From: Syngnathus acus
Taxonomy: Eukaryota; Chordata; Actinopteri; Syngnathiformes; Syngnathidae
Length of the DNA stretch: 64,000 nt
Direction of reading: 5' to 3'
NCBI RefSeq assembly: GCF_901709675.1
Contig: NC_051100.1
Coordinates: 11,628,786 to 11,692,785, forward strand
The notes below the pieces were generated by a model. It was given only the letters and a program-made list of their open reading frames with translations. It was not told where the DNA came from and did not search any database. The translations under genes were made by a program, and so were the position numbers. Below are positions 38,401 to 48,057 of the stretch, piece by piece. Position 1 is the stretch's first letter; every line of letters starts with the position of its first letter.

Positions 38401-40774
38401 GTGCTGGGAATGAAGCACAACAACTCGTAATCAGGGATTCAGAAACAACTTGAACAATCACAAAGGCATTTAACAAAGGCGTTTAACTTTGGGCTTTACC
38501 ATGAAAACATTTTGGACACCTTGACATCTTCACTTGGTTTCGCTGCCAAATCATGGGTGGAGAGGTTTAACGTCAGGGTTTGTTATTACATTAATTCACC
38601 CACTGTGATGTCACAATCCAGGGAAAAATGAGGAGGGCTCGCTTGTGCACATTTAACCATAGTCTGACCTGTTTACTGAACTTCACCATTTGATGTGCAG
38701 CCACGAACTCCACTATTTTCATAGATGCAATTCAAGTGCATGCGTCTCCTTTAAAGCTCAGAAAATATATCCACAGGCTCACCTGGCACCTTCGATGTCT
38801 CCATTTTGGCAGTAGGCTGCGATGAGTCTCTGGTAGGTAACCTATAAACACAAATGACAACTCAAACAGAACCGTGCGCAAGAAGCAAGATAAAGGTCCA
38901 GATGATGATGATCTTCATTGTTTACACGCTTTCTTCATCTTACTCTGTTTGGCAGGACGTTGGCGGCCTCCATCTTGGCCAGGAAGTCGGTGGGCGAGAA
39001 CTTGAAGTCATTCTGCAGGTACACCTTCAGCAAGGCGTTGTAGTGACTCACGTCGTATTGTGCACCTAAGGGGGAGGACACAACAACAATTAGCTGCTAT
39101 TCAGCTTGTCTACAGTATGTCATGTGTTCATTTTTAGGGATGGTGAAGATTCCGATTTTTGGTGGACAATGGGGGATGTTTGAATGTTGTATAAAAAAAA
39201 AAAAACTACAATACAAAAATAATATAAATGACATATATTGGCTTGCCCATTCGTCGGTCAGGCCGTAATTATCAGCAAAAAGCGCCATTGTGTGAGAGCT
39301 CTCACCCAATTCCTTCAGCTTCTCCCAGACACGGTGAGCCAGCTCTGTGCGCTCCTCCAGGCCCATTTCTGGCAGCAGAGAGCCACAGCTCCGCAGCAGG
39401 AGCAGGGCCTGGTTACCACTTGGGTAACCTGCAACAACACCCCAACTTTGTACTCCTACTTCCTTCTATTTGGAGTGTTTGTCAGCGGCAATGACCTGTC
39501 CTGCAGATGTCGTGGAAGATGCGCAGCAGCAAAGTCTTGGTGACGCGGCCGGTCCTCCTCACCGAAGTGTCCAGCTTGGCCAAGGCCCAGTCGAACTGCT
39601 GGGCCTGCTTGGAGCGCACTGCCGTGCTGGGTTCGTCGTTCTTCTCCGTGGCTACTGCGTAGCTGCGGACGCATCCCGCTGCATGTGGCCACACATGACT
39701 GGAAGGGGTGAGGAAGAGAGCAACGCAGGGAAAGCAATATTTACATTCAGTCGAGATTAGGTGAATGGCCTTTCCTAGTCAGTTGTGCAATGGAAAATTA
39801 TTCAATTTAGCTTACTTAGTCCAAAATCTTTTATTACTACAACCAATGCATTTTTCTTTCATCTGTCTATGAAGCATAGTGACCAGCAGAATAATGACAT
39901 GCTTTTCCACTAGATGGTATAATTATGGAACATATGCTTGTACATGCAGACATTCATAAACAGAATAAAAGGTTAGGTACAAACAGGCACACATTTCCCA
40001 GCAAGTAAGTAAATGTTTGAGTACATTCAGGCAGACGTGGTGGGCACGAGGCCACACTGAACACAGTGACCCACGCATTTGAGACTTTAACCTATCCTCC
40101 GTCCCCCTTCTCATTGTGACAATTGAATATAATTGCGATCATCTCATCAGTGCCCTTCAACCGACATTAACGTCGGATATGATTAATGGCAAGATGCTGC
40201 AATGCAAACTCTTCCTATTACACTCTAAAGTTACAATAATTAACCAATAATAATGACTCTGTGAAAATGATTAACTTAAACCTCATACATCATTTTATAC
40301 ACGACCTAAAAACAATGTTCATAACTGCAATGCAATTGTAAAAGTCCAAAAAATGATTTCAATAGACCAAAAAGCTTGCGACATGTGCTTTATAACCTGA
40401 TTACCAAACAGTGTGCCTTTTTATTTATTTGATATTACGCCTAGCGAACACCAGGGACAATGAATGTTATCATAACAGCGATACAAAAACATATTTTTGT
40501 GTAAAAGTACAAATCATGGTTGTCATTGAGTCTCAATGACATCTGCGCATCAGGCTAAAGCGCGTGGATGGCGGCTACCCAAGCTAGCGCCTTACCCGGC
40601 CTCGTTTCTCACACTCGGGCGCGTCCGTCGGGTCAAAATTCCCGTCGTGCCAACACCGACACTTCCGCTATACAACCGACTGAGTGGCAGTCCGATTCTT
40701 TCGGTCCCCACGATTTGGAGCAAGCCCGAAGGCGAAAATTTGAGGAACCGGGCTGATCTCAAGAGCGCGGCCAT
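7759..40774 (-). CDS. lrpprc: LRPPRC leucine-rich PPR-motif protein, complete, 38 coding exons
   Basis: Mitochondrial pentatricopeptide-repeat protein that, with SLIRP, stabilises and helps polyadenylate and translate mitochondrial mRNAs. Exons 5' to 3': 40596-40774, 39496-39698, 39306-39428, 38944-39065, 38783-38841, 38317-38403, 38070-38196, 37854-37998, 37621-37778, 37431-37536, 37252-37359, 33143-33261, 32624-32714, 31452-31521, 29526-29553, 28812-28869, 28074-28180, 27508-27585, 27311-27382, 27115-27228, 26869-26999, 26551-26636, 24038-24245, 20983-21107, 20036-20142, 17594-17662, 17431-17521, 17110-17252, 15870-15993, 15191-15317, 13498-13586, 13219-13423, 12219-12346, 12018-12133, 9988-10062, 9826-9910, 8788-8930, 7759-7830. 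Total 1425 residues (human 1394), all phases consistent, and the exon number matches human. An Arg-rich, acid-poor N-terminus ([10 protein letters not shown]) fits a mitochondrial presequence. PPR-like stretches include [22 protein letters not shown] and [13 protein letters not shown]. The donor of exon 24 (GTCTCA) is weak. Confidence 0.96.
10063..12017 (-). other. lrpprc intron 34 (1.95 kb)
   Basis: Non-coding. It contains A-rich runs near 11091-11103 and 11249-11266 and otherwise unique sequence. No retroelement ORF or RNA gene was recognised. Confidence 0.5.
13587..15190 (-). other. lrpprc intron 30 (1.6 kb)
   Basis: Non-coding, with T/A homopolymers (about 13838-13848 and 13928-13938) and GC-rich patches near 14040-14300. 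Nothing coding is supported. Confidence 0.5.
15994..17109 (-). repeat. lrpprc intron 28 with (CA)n and GGCCA tandem repeats
   Basis: A (CA)n tract with interruptions occupies 16541-16585, and a short tandem of GGCCA units lies at about 16109-16134. The remainder is unique non-coding sequence. Confidence 0.7.
17663..20035 (-). other. lrpprc intron 25 (2.4 kb)
   Basis: Contains a run of about 20 C residues followed directly by (AC)n (about 19579-19619), (CA)n tracts near 18701 and 18786, and an AT-rich cluster of TAATTA/GATTA-like words at about 18870-18920. A degenerate tRNA-SINE-like segment lies near 19200-19300. No coding signal. Confidence 0.5.
19205..19300 (-). mobile_element. Degenerate tRNA-derived SINE head
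   Basis: Read on the minus strand, the segment has a tRNA-like layout: GTGATTAGTGGTTGC (A-box region) and, downstream, CCGGGTTTGAATCTC resembling a B box. It is diverged from the intact SINE at 43178 and has no clear target duplication. Homology is an impression only. Confidence 0.35.
20143..20982 (-). other. lrpprc intron 24
   Basis: 840 bp of non-coding sequence with a T-run at about 20491-20506 and an A/G-rich run near 20718-20730. The splice donor at its 5' end (GTCTCA) is the weakest in the gene. Confidence 0.5.
21108..24037 (-). other. lrpprc intron 23 (2.9 kb)
   Basis: Large for this gene, where many introns are about 100 bp. Mostly unique sequence with homeodomain-like TAAT words and GC-rich patches (about 22930-23060). 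No ORF in it resembles a known protein. Confidence 0.5.
24246..26550 (-). other. lrpprc intron 22 (2.3 kb)
   Basis: Non-coding and unique, with TAATTGC/CAATTAG words near 24460-24500 and an AT-rich end at 26290-26490. No transposon recognised. Confidence 0.5.
29554..31451 (-). other. lrpprc intron 14 (1.9 kb)
   Basis: Contains CA tracts near 30017-30035 and 31201-31252 and a T-run at 29657-29669. It is otherwise unique, non-coding sequence. Confidence 0.5.
31604..31909. repeat. Tandem duplication, two ~153-bp copies
   Basis: Copy 1 (31604-31756) and copy 2 (31757-31909) both begin CTTAACTCTCCTTTGATGCC and stay aligned without indels for essentially their whole length. Only about five to eight substitutions are visible (for example TTCGAACACTTAAGAG against TTCAAACACTGAAGCG). 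They abut exactly, within lrpprc intron 13. The low divergence points to a recent event. The sequence is AT-rich and non-coding. Confidence 0.93.
32441..32489. repeat. (GT)n microsatellite in lrpprc intron 13
   Basis: About 49 bp of GT with one TTT interruption, 135 bp from exon 13. Confidence 0.97.
33262..37251 (-). other. lrpprc intron 11 (4.0 kb, largest in the gene)
   Basis: Holds adjacent (CA)n (33620-33647) and (GT)n (33661-33690) arms, homopolymer C runs (about 35337-35344 and 35546-35558) and an old SINE fragment (35088-35168). The rest is unique and non-coding. Confidence 0.5.
35088..35168 (+). mobile_element. Diverged fragment of the tRNA-derived SINE family
   Basis: Shares in order the B-box-like TGTTTGAACCCCTGC, then GTGTGGAGTTGGCATGTTC and GTTTTCTCCGG, with the intact SINE at 43178-43542. 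There are many substitutions and small gaps. No tail or target duplication is seen. Confidence 0.6.
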
Positions 40775-41144
40775 GTTTGCTGTTTCGCAGGGAGCAATGA
40801 CGAGCGAGACTTCCGTGTTGCGTAAATAAAGGACCGCGAGACTTTGCACGCAACTTGAACGGGCCATTGAAAAGTATGGAGATTTTATTTTATTTCAGAA
40901 CTAGCAACTAACAACCCATATTTTAACGATTCACTAAAGTACATAATGACATATTTTGATCCATCCATTTTCTGAAATGTAATTTTTTTTAATAACTTTT
41001 GATAAAACTCACAATTCACCATCTCATTAAACTAGAATCTAGTACGTATTACATAAACCATGAAAATGATTCTTGTGAAATGAAAACAAATAGGGGTTCA
41101 ACTGGTTTATTCATGTGTTGCATCACAAACTTCCTTAAAAAAAT
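40775..41144 (-). promoter_or_regulatory. lrpprc promoter / znhit2 3' gap
   Basis: Only 370 bp separate the znhit2 stop from the lrpprc start, both on the minus strand. An ETS/GABPA-type site (ACTTCCG, 40809-40815; CGGAAGT on the minus strand) sits about 35 bp before the lrpprc ATG, fitting a nuclear gene for mitochondrial function. A minus-strand AATAAA at 41106-41111 is a candidate znhit2 poly(A) signal; another overlaps the znhit2 stop codon (41144-41149). Confidence 0.55.
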
Positions 41145-42698
41145 TTATTTTAATTCCTGGATCAACATACTATTGCTTTTCCTATTTCCTTTTTTAAAGG
41201 TCTCCTCAACGAGCGTCTTTGTTTCTTCCACATTTTTCCTTCGGCTCTCTCGTCGACCGTACTCGTTCCACAGCTCCAGAGCCAGCCCGCGTGTGCCACA
41301 CGAATGATCCAGCGTCCAGGCTTGAAAGAATTCACACTTCTTGGAAGCCAGGAAGTATTTCTGTCTCCTTGCGCCTTCTTCTCCCCCCTTGGAGAGAGAG
41401 GCTCTGGCTTGGGAGAACGCTGACCGTAGCTGACTCAAGGCCGCCAGGATGTATCCCGCGACGTTATCTTTGTCTTTACCTGTCAGGACGTGAGCGGTGG
41501 CTTCTACTGCCAAGTCGGTGGCGCGGGATTCTTGTTTGTTGAGGTAGCCTCCTCCTAAGATGATAGCCTCTCCGCTGTGTACGGCCTCTTGGACAGAGTT
41601 AAAAACCTTGCTGGAGCTCAGCGCCTCCGACAAGGTGAGCATCGTGTCACAGAATTCAAACAGGAGCGAATCGGCGTCACCGTTGAAGAGCTGCAATGTG
41701 AAAGTATAGCAATAAAGAGTGTTGATCACACTGTAGCAGACCAATGGAGATGGATTGGAACATAAGGAGCTTAGTTTGGGGATCTTAGCAGAAATGGCAG
41801 GGACACCAGAGACCACCGAATTTGCCGTTTCATTCTTGCTCTTAGTCTTTTTCACTTTTTGATGTGAATTCTGAACCTCCTCCTCCAGTACCTCCACTAG
41901 TGCTTTCCCTACCTGGTCGTGTTCCTCCCACCACGGCCTCCACACTGGGATCAAGCCGGCAAGAGTGCCCTCCCTCAGCAGACCAGTAAACTTCTCCTTC
42001 TCACGGTTGTCAAGGAGCGCCCACAGCTCCTCTTCGGAGAACTTGTCAAGATCAAGCTCGGACAGATGTCGGGTCACGCTTTCCGCCGGCTCCTCATCGT
42101 CTTCTTGGCCTCCAATCTCTTCCAGTGTTCTCAACATGTCCTCCATCTCCCCCGCACTATCCGCTCCCGATTCCTGAAGCTCAGCTAATCTGGAAAGCAG
42201 GTCCATAGCCTCAATGTTGCCGGCTTGCTCCATTCCGGCTTCTCTTAACACGCTTTCCATTCCTCCGTTTGTAACTTGGGCTTTTTGTCTCAGTCTGAGC
42301 AGAATCTCATGCATTTTCTTCTTCCCCTCTTGGTCTGCCTCCCCTATGTTTCCCAACTCCTCAAGAACGGACTCCTTGTAGAACTCCTCTGAACACATGG
42401 AGTGATCCGGGCTGCGGTAGCAAGCCACACCGCAGTAATGCAAGTTGCACCGAGGGCAAGTGTAGCACGCAGGTTTGCACTTGCACAGCATGCACACTTT
42501 GGAGTTCTTCCCACCAGCTGAAGCCTGAGTGATGAACTCTTCTTGTCCAGAAGAAGCTCCTCTGCCGGGGAGCAGGATCCCATCCCTGCTGACCGCCGAA
42601 GCATTCTCTTCTTCATCCGACCACTCGTCCTTTGGACCGATGTCTGTCAGAAGATTCCTCACTGAAGGAGGAAGTGTCCGTCTCATTATTGGATTCAT
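41145..42698 (-). CDS. znhit2: ZNHIT2 HIT-type zinc finger protein
   Basis: Cofactor of the R2TP/PAQosome machinery, linked to U5 snRNP assembly in human cells. One uninterrupted coding exon encodes 517 residues (human about 403). The HIT finger lies at residues 69-102, with Cys69, Cys72, Cys81, Cys84, Cys89, Cys93, His99 and Cys102 as likely zinc ligands. A WRPWW motif and a C-terminal conserved domain (KKCEFFQAWT, ending MLIQELK) match the family. The chosen ATG (42696-42698) is the first one after a good splice acceptor (TTCCATTGCAG, exon edge 42730). The open frame continues upstream to 42785 only because it crosses that intron. The acidic linker (EEIGGQEDDEEPAE) and N-terminus account for the extra length. 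Its location next to lrpprc is unusual. Confidence 0.9.
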   Translation of the reverse strand: MNPIMRRTLPPSVRNLLTDIGPKDEWSDEEENASAVSRDGILLPGRGASSGQEEFITQASAGGKNSKVCMLCKCKPACYTCPRCNLHYCGVACYRSPDHSMCSEEFYKESVLEELGNIGEADQEGKKKMHEILLRLRQKAQVTNGGMESVLREAGMEQAGNIEAMDLLSRLAELQESGADSAGEMEDMLRTLEEIGGQEDDEEPAESVTRHLSELDLDKFSEEELWALLDNREKEKFTGLLREGTLAGLIPVWRPWWEEHDQVGKALVEVLEEEVQNSHQKVKKTKSKNETANSVVSGVPAISAKIPKLSSLCSNPSPLVCYSVINTLYCYTFTLQLFNGDADSLLFEFCDTMLTLSEALSSSKVFNSVQEAVHSGEAIILGGGYLNKQESRATDLAVEATAHVLTGKDKDNVAGYILAALSQLRSAFSQARASLSKGGEEGARRQKYFLASKKCEFFQAWTLDHSCGTRGLALELWNEYGRRESRRKNVEETKTLVEETFKKGNRKSNSMLIQELK

Positions 42699-42730
42699 TA
42701 TTGTCGAATCAGCGCAGGAGAACTCGGCGT

Positions 42731-42985
42731 CTGCAATGGAAGCAAAGGAGACTTGTATTCGTAGCACGTGCTCGATAACAGACAAAAATAAAAAATCATT
42801 AGCGTCAGTTGTAGGCTCGGCGAGTTCTTCTCAGTTGGTTACAAACACGTTGCGTGACATTTATGAAATTTCTACACCAACTTGGGAAAGTTAAATTGGA
42901 TCTTTCACTCACCAAAACACGTCCGGGTTGTGTTGTCGCAGTGAATCAGCGCGCCGCCATCTTGGATTGTGATGACGTATTCTTA
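42731..42985 (-). promoter_or_regulatory. znhit2: znhit2 5' intron, non-coding first exon and YY1-type promoter
   Basis: On the minus strand, exon 1 ends ...GTGTTTTG with donor GTGAGTG (exon low edge 42913). The intron runs to the acceptor before 42730. Exon 1 carries CCAAGATGGCGGC, the YY1 site typical of TATA-less housekeeping promoters. Its ATG opens a four-codon uORF, Met-Ala-Ala-Arg-stop (42946-42960). A TGACGT half-CRE lies just upstream (about 42973-42978). The transcription start is inferred. Confidence 0.65.
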
Positions 42986-43177
42986 AAGAAGAAATGTTCT
43001 TTCTGGCGTTGCCAGAAATAAATCAGAGAATAGCTTTCCAAAAAGGTTCCAAAATAGGAAAAGTGGGTTATTTTGTTGTTTATTTGGTGGTCAAACTAAT
43101 TATATAGAAAACTATAAACATATATGCAGTGTGGCTGCTGATCACTTGTAGATTTTCACTATTTGCATCTCATCAGG

Positions 43178-43542
43178 CGGCTCGGTGGCGCACTGGGTAG
43201 CACGTCCGCCTCACAGTTAGGAGGGTGCGGGTTCGATTCCACCTCCGGCCCTCCCTGTGTGGAGTTTGCATGTTCTCCCCGGGCCCGCGTGGGTTTTCTC
43301 CGGGCACTCCGGTTTCCTCCCACATCCCAAAAACATGCTTGGTAGGCCGATTGAAGACTCCAGATTGTCCCTAGGTGTGAGTGCGAGTGCAAGTGGTTGT
43401 TTGTCTCTGTGTGCCCTGCGATCGGCTGGCAACCGGTTCAGGATGTCCCCCGCCTACTGCCCGTTGACGGCTGGGATAGGCTCCGGCGCTCCCGCGACCC
43501 CCGTGGGGACTAAGCGGTACAGAAAATGGATGGATGGATGGA
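43178..43542 (+). mobile_element. Full-length tRNA-derived SINE with perfect target-site duplication
   Basis: About 365 bp. The head has a pol III A-box-like TGGCGCACTGGGTAGC and a B box GGTTCGATTCC. A conserved body (GTGTGGAGTTTGCATGTTC and downstream) follows, then a tail of ATGG repeats. The element is flanked by identical 14-bp copies of TGCATCTCATCAGG (43164-43177 and 43543-43556). This kind of element is widespread in teleosts; I do not assign a family name. Confidence 0.9.
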
Positions 43543-46500
43543 TGCATCTCATCAGGGGTTGATTAGAGGTTCATGTCAAACCATGATCTCTTTATTTAAA
43601 CTAATGATCACACTTTGAAATCAAATCATATTTCTATCCCTGTCTATTTTTATATGTGTCTCTGTGACTCTGCTGTGTGTCCACATCTCCCATGGGGCTG
43701 TTTGCTTTAAGGTGATGGTCTCCTGCGGGGGAGTCAACCGCGGTAAAGGTCACGCAGGTGGGGAGTTGTCACACGCTGTCCACCCCTCGCCAGGCAAACG
43801 GGTCTCTGTGATGCCTAACATACCCCGTGGGCGGAAGACGGAATTTGACAAAGGGGTCTAAGGTTGACGTGTGCCGTGCTGTCTTCATCCCCCCCCCTTA
43901 CACTGCCCCTGGCTGCGGTACCAGCGTTCCTGGGCAGACCGCTGCCTTCTTCAGTTTCCTTTCTCTCACTCTGACAAGCCCTGTGACGTTGCATCTTGCT
44001 GGGATGCATAAGGTTCGTTACTGGCAGATACCACCACAAATGGTAACACATTTCATTGAGGTTACATGTGAATTGTTTTGCGTGTGGTCGAGACCAAAGT
44101 TGTGCCCTCGACCCCTAAATTTTATATGTCACGTTAAAAATCAGAACGCATGTTCCCCTCTTAACACACTCCGACAGGACATTAAAATGAGCCGTTTCCA
44201 TACGTATATTTCCAGAAAGTAATCTGGGTCATGTTGACTTTTATGTCCGAGTGTGCCCCCACAAAAAAAGAGAGACACTGACAATGCTTGTACAAAGACA
44301 CAACACTGACAGACAACCCCCATCACACACACACACACGCACACACGCACACACGCACACCTCTGTCTGCCACCAGCTGATAGGTGACGGGGAGCAGCCT
44401 CTCTGCCTTTTGGGCATGTCCAGTCTTGGCATGACTGCTGCTGTTTACTCTACAGCAGCGGGGTGTGCGTGTGTATGTGTGTGTGTGTGTGTGTTTGTGT
44501 TCAGCAAAAGAGACTTGATGTGGACTGTTCTGTCACCTGTCAGCTGAAAAAAATGTGGTAGTATGTAGGGCACCCAGTAGGGAGACTGTACAGTGCGTGT
44601 GTGTGTCGGGCTGTCCTCCGTTTGGCACCGAGTTCTGGTGCTGATTTGGCGGAAAGTATGCAGAAGTCGACCGACCCCCTTTCACTGCCATTTCTATCCC
44701 CTTTTTTCATGAATGAACTCTGGAATGTTGTCTCAGCTCCCTCCGGCACAAAAGCATCAATGCGCGCCGTCAATAATTCAAACAGCCGGATCCATTATTT
44801 ACTTAATACAGGATCCTTCACGCATGCACAACCTCCTCATCCTCTTTCCTTTCATTGACAAGCAACAGCACAAGTGGTCTGAACGCATGTGCGGCCTGTG
44901 TTTTGTGCCTTTGGTGTGCTGAAACACAGGTGGAAAAAGCGCTGACCTCTCGGTGACCTTAAGATGCAGACGATGAAGGAAGCTCCTTGAAGAAATGTGC
45001 CCAAATCATCCAGTTGGGATTGACGCTTATGTGTCCAAAGATTTATTTGCCTTTTGGTTGCGTGAACCCCGGCTTCATCAGACACATTAGTAACTAGTTA
45101 GACAACACAAATGACGTGTTAGTTGTCAAAGAAGGAGCTGTACTTTTCACAGGTGCAGCCTGTGAAACCTTTGGGAATAACACGTCCGACCCGAGCAACG
45201 CACTTGATAAAATTGTCACACATTATGCTGTTTGGAAAGAAGAGGTTCTTCTTCAGAGGCTCTCAGAAGCAAATAATGATAAAAATTTAACTGTAAACAC
45301 ATTAACTGTATTTGTAGGCCACTTTGCTTCTTCTAATAGGAATATCCTATGTAATACAGAGCAACCAATCAGATGCCCTTCTGTATGATCTGTCTCGTCG
45401 TTCTTTCACAAGCGTGACCTCTACATTTTCTCATGAGTGAGTGCCTTCCACGTCTCCCTCTTCACATCCTTCCCCGGCCTTCCCACCATCGCGGCATTCC
45501 CTCCGGAGCCGACCTGAGAGCACCAGCATGTCGGTGCAGTTCCGAGCGCCCGGCTAACCTCCGGCCCTCCCTCTCCCCGCATCCGTGCGAGGAGCGGGAA
45601 GCAAGGCGGAGAAGTGCGTCCGTGTCCCATAGGATCGGTGTCTGTCTTTCCGCATCAGGAAGTGAGAATGTGATGGCGGCGGGGCTGCGCGAAGGCCGTT
45701 AGGTTCCGCGTGTGGGCCCACTGGCCCTCGGTGAACCGAGGTGTCACGCGTGTGAAGATCACAGCTTCGCGCTTCTGGCGAGCGGGCTTGATGCTCCAAA
45801 TGGCTGAAACGCCGCAGACAAGTGTGCTTTGATATGTTATGCGTCTGCTGGGACTTGACATAGGCTGGATGTGCTTCTGCGCCGACTCTGATTTTGTGCC
45901 CAAACCCAACACTTCCATTTTTCATGTCATTGAGCTTTCTACCGTTTCCCATTTGATCTGAAGCCACCTTTTATTATCCACCTTTAAAATAGAAAAAGAA
46001 GATAACTTTTTGTCACTGTCACAGGAACAATGAGAATCAGTATTGGGTACTCGCGAAGGATGCCGATATCAGCCACTGATACTTGAGGCAAAAACAAGTA
46101 GGTGGCGCTACACAGCGGCGTCGAATGATCATAAAGACAGAAAGTTGTCATTGTGTTGATTCAAGATGTACATATCTAAAAACTGGAGTTTTATAGAACT
46201 TTCTAGGTGGCGCTATTGAATATCGGTGAATAACTGCGATGCTGACACACACGGAGCGTGATGCTTGTCAAGTAGTAGGCCAGCTCACCGCCCCCGCTCC
46301 TTCCACGCCGTGGAGGTTCAAACGAGCGGCTACTCCCGCTGTCGTCTCCTCCTGTTTGTCATCCACCTCCTCTCGTTCCTTCCGTTCATCTTGAACTCTT
46401 TCACAGAGGGTGTGCGTCATGAAGAAATGTCCAGCGGATCGGGCAACACACACGTCCGCGTATTAGCATGGACAACCTTTTCACGCTCCAAAAGCTCCCT

Positions 46501-47629
46501 GCCTCGACTCAGCGCTGTCTCCAGTGTAGGAGGTCTGCTGTAACACATCAGGACGGCTTCTACGGTGTGTCAATTTAATCAGATATAATGATGATGAATT
46601 ATTATTTGTTTGTATTTAAATGCACATATTGTCACTTTTTTAAAACTTATTTTCAGATAATGTGGTCCATATGTCCGTTTAAAAACGAAATCAGACCCTG
46701 CATGAGCTGATGCGCCTGGTGTGAAACAGAAAATGACTGCAAGGTGAAATATGGCAGAACATCTTTGGAGAGTACTTCTCATATCCTAAGTGAAAAGATC
46801 ACACGGTGTAGCTATGTCACATTTTCAGGAGAAACGGGGGAGCTTTTGGCATTTTGGAGAGAGGAGGGGCGGGCGCGCCTTTTGTTTTTGGTTGGAGTAA
46901 TCCCACACTCTTGCTGCGTTAGCATCACCTCAAAAAGGTTGCGCGCTAGCGTGTTTGACAGCGCTCCGGTCCTGGCTGTGAGCTTGACGCTAGTGCATGG
47001 GGACACATCACCTCTGCTTTGGGAAAATGGCCTACAGTGAGACTGAACCTCTCCAAGCGCAGTGCAAAGCAGAGGTGTGTGTGGGTGGGTGGGGGTAGGG
47101 GGGGGGGGTTGCTTCAGAAACTCCCCAAACATTCGACACATCTGCCACGACAGAATGAACAGATGACAACGGCCAAACCCAAACAAATAAGAGTGCAGAT
47201 GATTAGTCGTCATGCTAACGCCAATAAAGTGAGACCTCACGTTGTTAGTTATCATATGCCAGCTAGCGCGCCAGGGCGTGGAATGTCCAGTCTTATTAGA
47301 GGACACCGCCTGTCATTGCGCTTCGATGAAGGCGCCTCGATAATTTTTGCCCCTCAAAGTCTTTGGCACCTTTATCGCGATAAGTCAGGGCAAAGGTTTG
47401 AACTTTGAGGAAATTAGACATTGGTCCACGCACTACCTCATAATGCTGACCCCAAGATAACATAACCAAGAATGAGATTTTCTTACTTTCCAGATTGAAA
47501 ACAACATTTAATGTTTGACTCCTTGAACCACAACACCACCACATGCTTAGGGCCTTGGGAAATTTTCCCCACCTGTTTGACGCCCCTGCATTTTACATTT
47601 TTTGCCATGTAAAATTAGCTATGTCAATA

Positions 47630-47690
47630 AATCAATCAATCCATCAATCAAGCTTTATTTGTAGAGCACTTTTTGACGACCTCTGTGACC
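47630..47690 (-). mobile_element. LINE/SINE 3'-tail-like segment with (TTGA)n
   Basis: On the minus strand, AAAAAGTGCTCTACAAATAAA is followed by GCTTGATTGATTGATGG and further TTGATT units. This resembles the conserved 3' tails of L2/RTE-type retroelements and their SINE partners in fish. No reverse transcriptase ORF is present. Confidence 0.45.
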
Positions 47691-47964
47691 TTGATCCACT
47701 TCAGAAAGAGAGCCCGTTCATCTTTGTTTAATTCGCATTCCACAACCTCCTCTGCCTTCCTTTCGGACTCCATCCTCCTGATTGTCAGCTGACTTTTTTG
47801 ACATCCACCAGCCCTTTGGTGTCTTGTCCATCTGCGTATCTGTCTCCTGTCTGGCCTCAAGTCGCTCCGTCCCTAACCTATGTCTGCTACTCCAATCTGT
47901 CCGTCGCTCTCGTCTTCATCCTCTGGCCTGCTGTCGACGCGTGTGGCTACAAACATTCGCTCTA

Positions 47965-47966
<2 letters not shown>

Positions 47967-48026
<60 letters not shown>

Positions 48027-48057
48027 CGTGTGTGTGTGTGTGTGTGTGCGTGTGTGG
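47967..48057 (+). repeat. (GT)n microsatellite, ~90 bp
   Basis: Near-pure TG dinucleotides with a few TGCG interruptions. Confidence 0.97.

Noticed and set aside
42699-42785. 29-residue N-terminal extension of znhit2
   Set aside because: It crosses a good acceptor (TTCCATTGCAG at 42731) and has no family resemblance; it is 5' UTR plus intron.
43181-43245. Possible tRNA gene
   Set aside because: A and B boxes belong to the SINE head; no cloverleaf with paired acceptor stem could be traced, and the body and tail are SINE-like.
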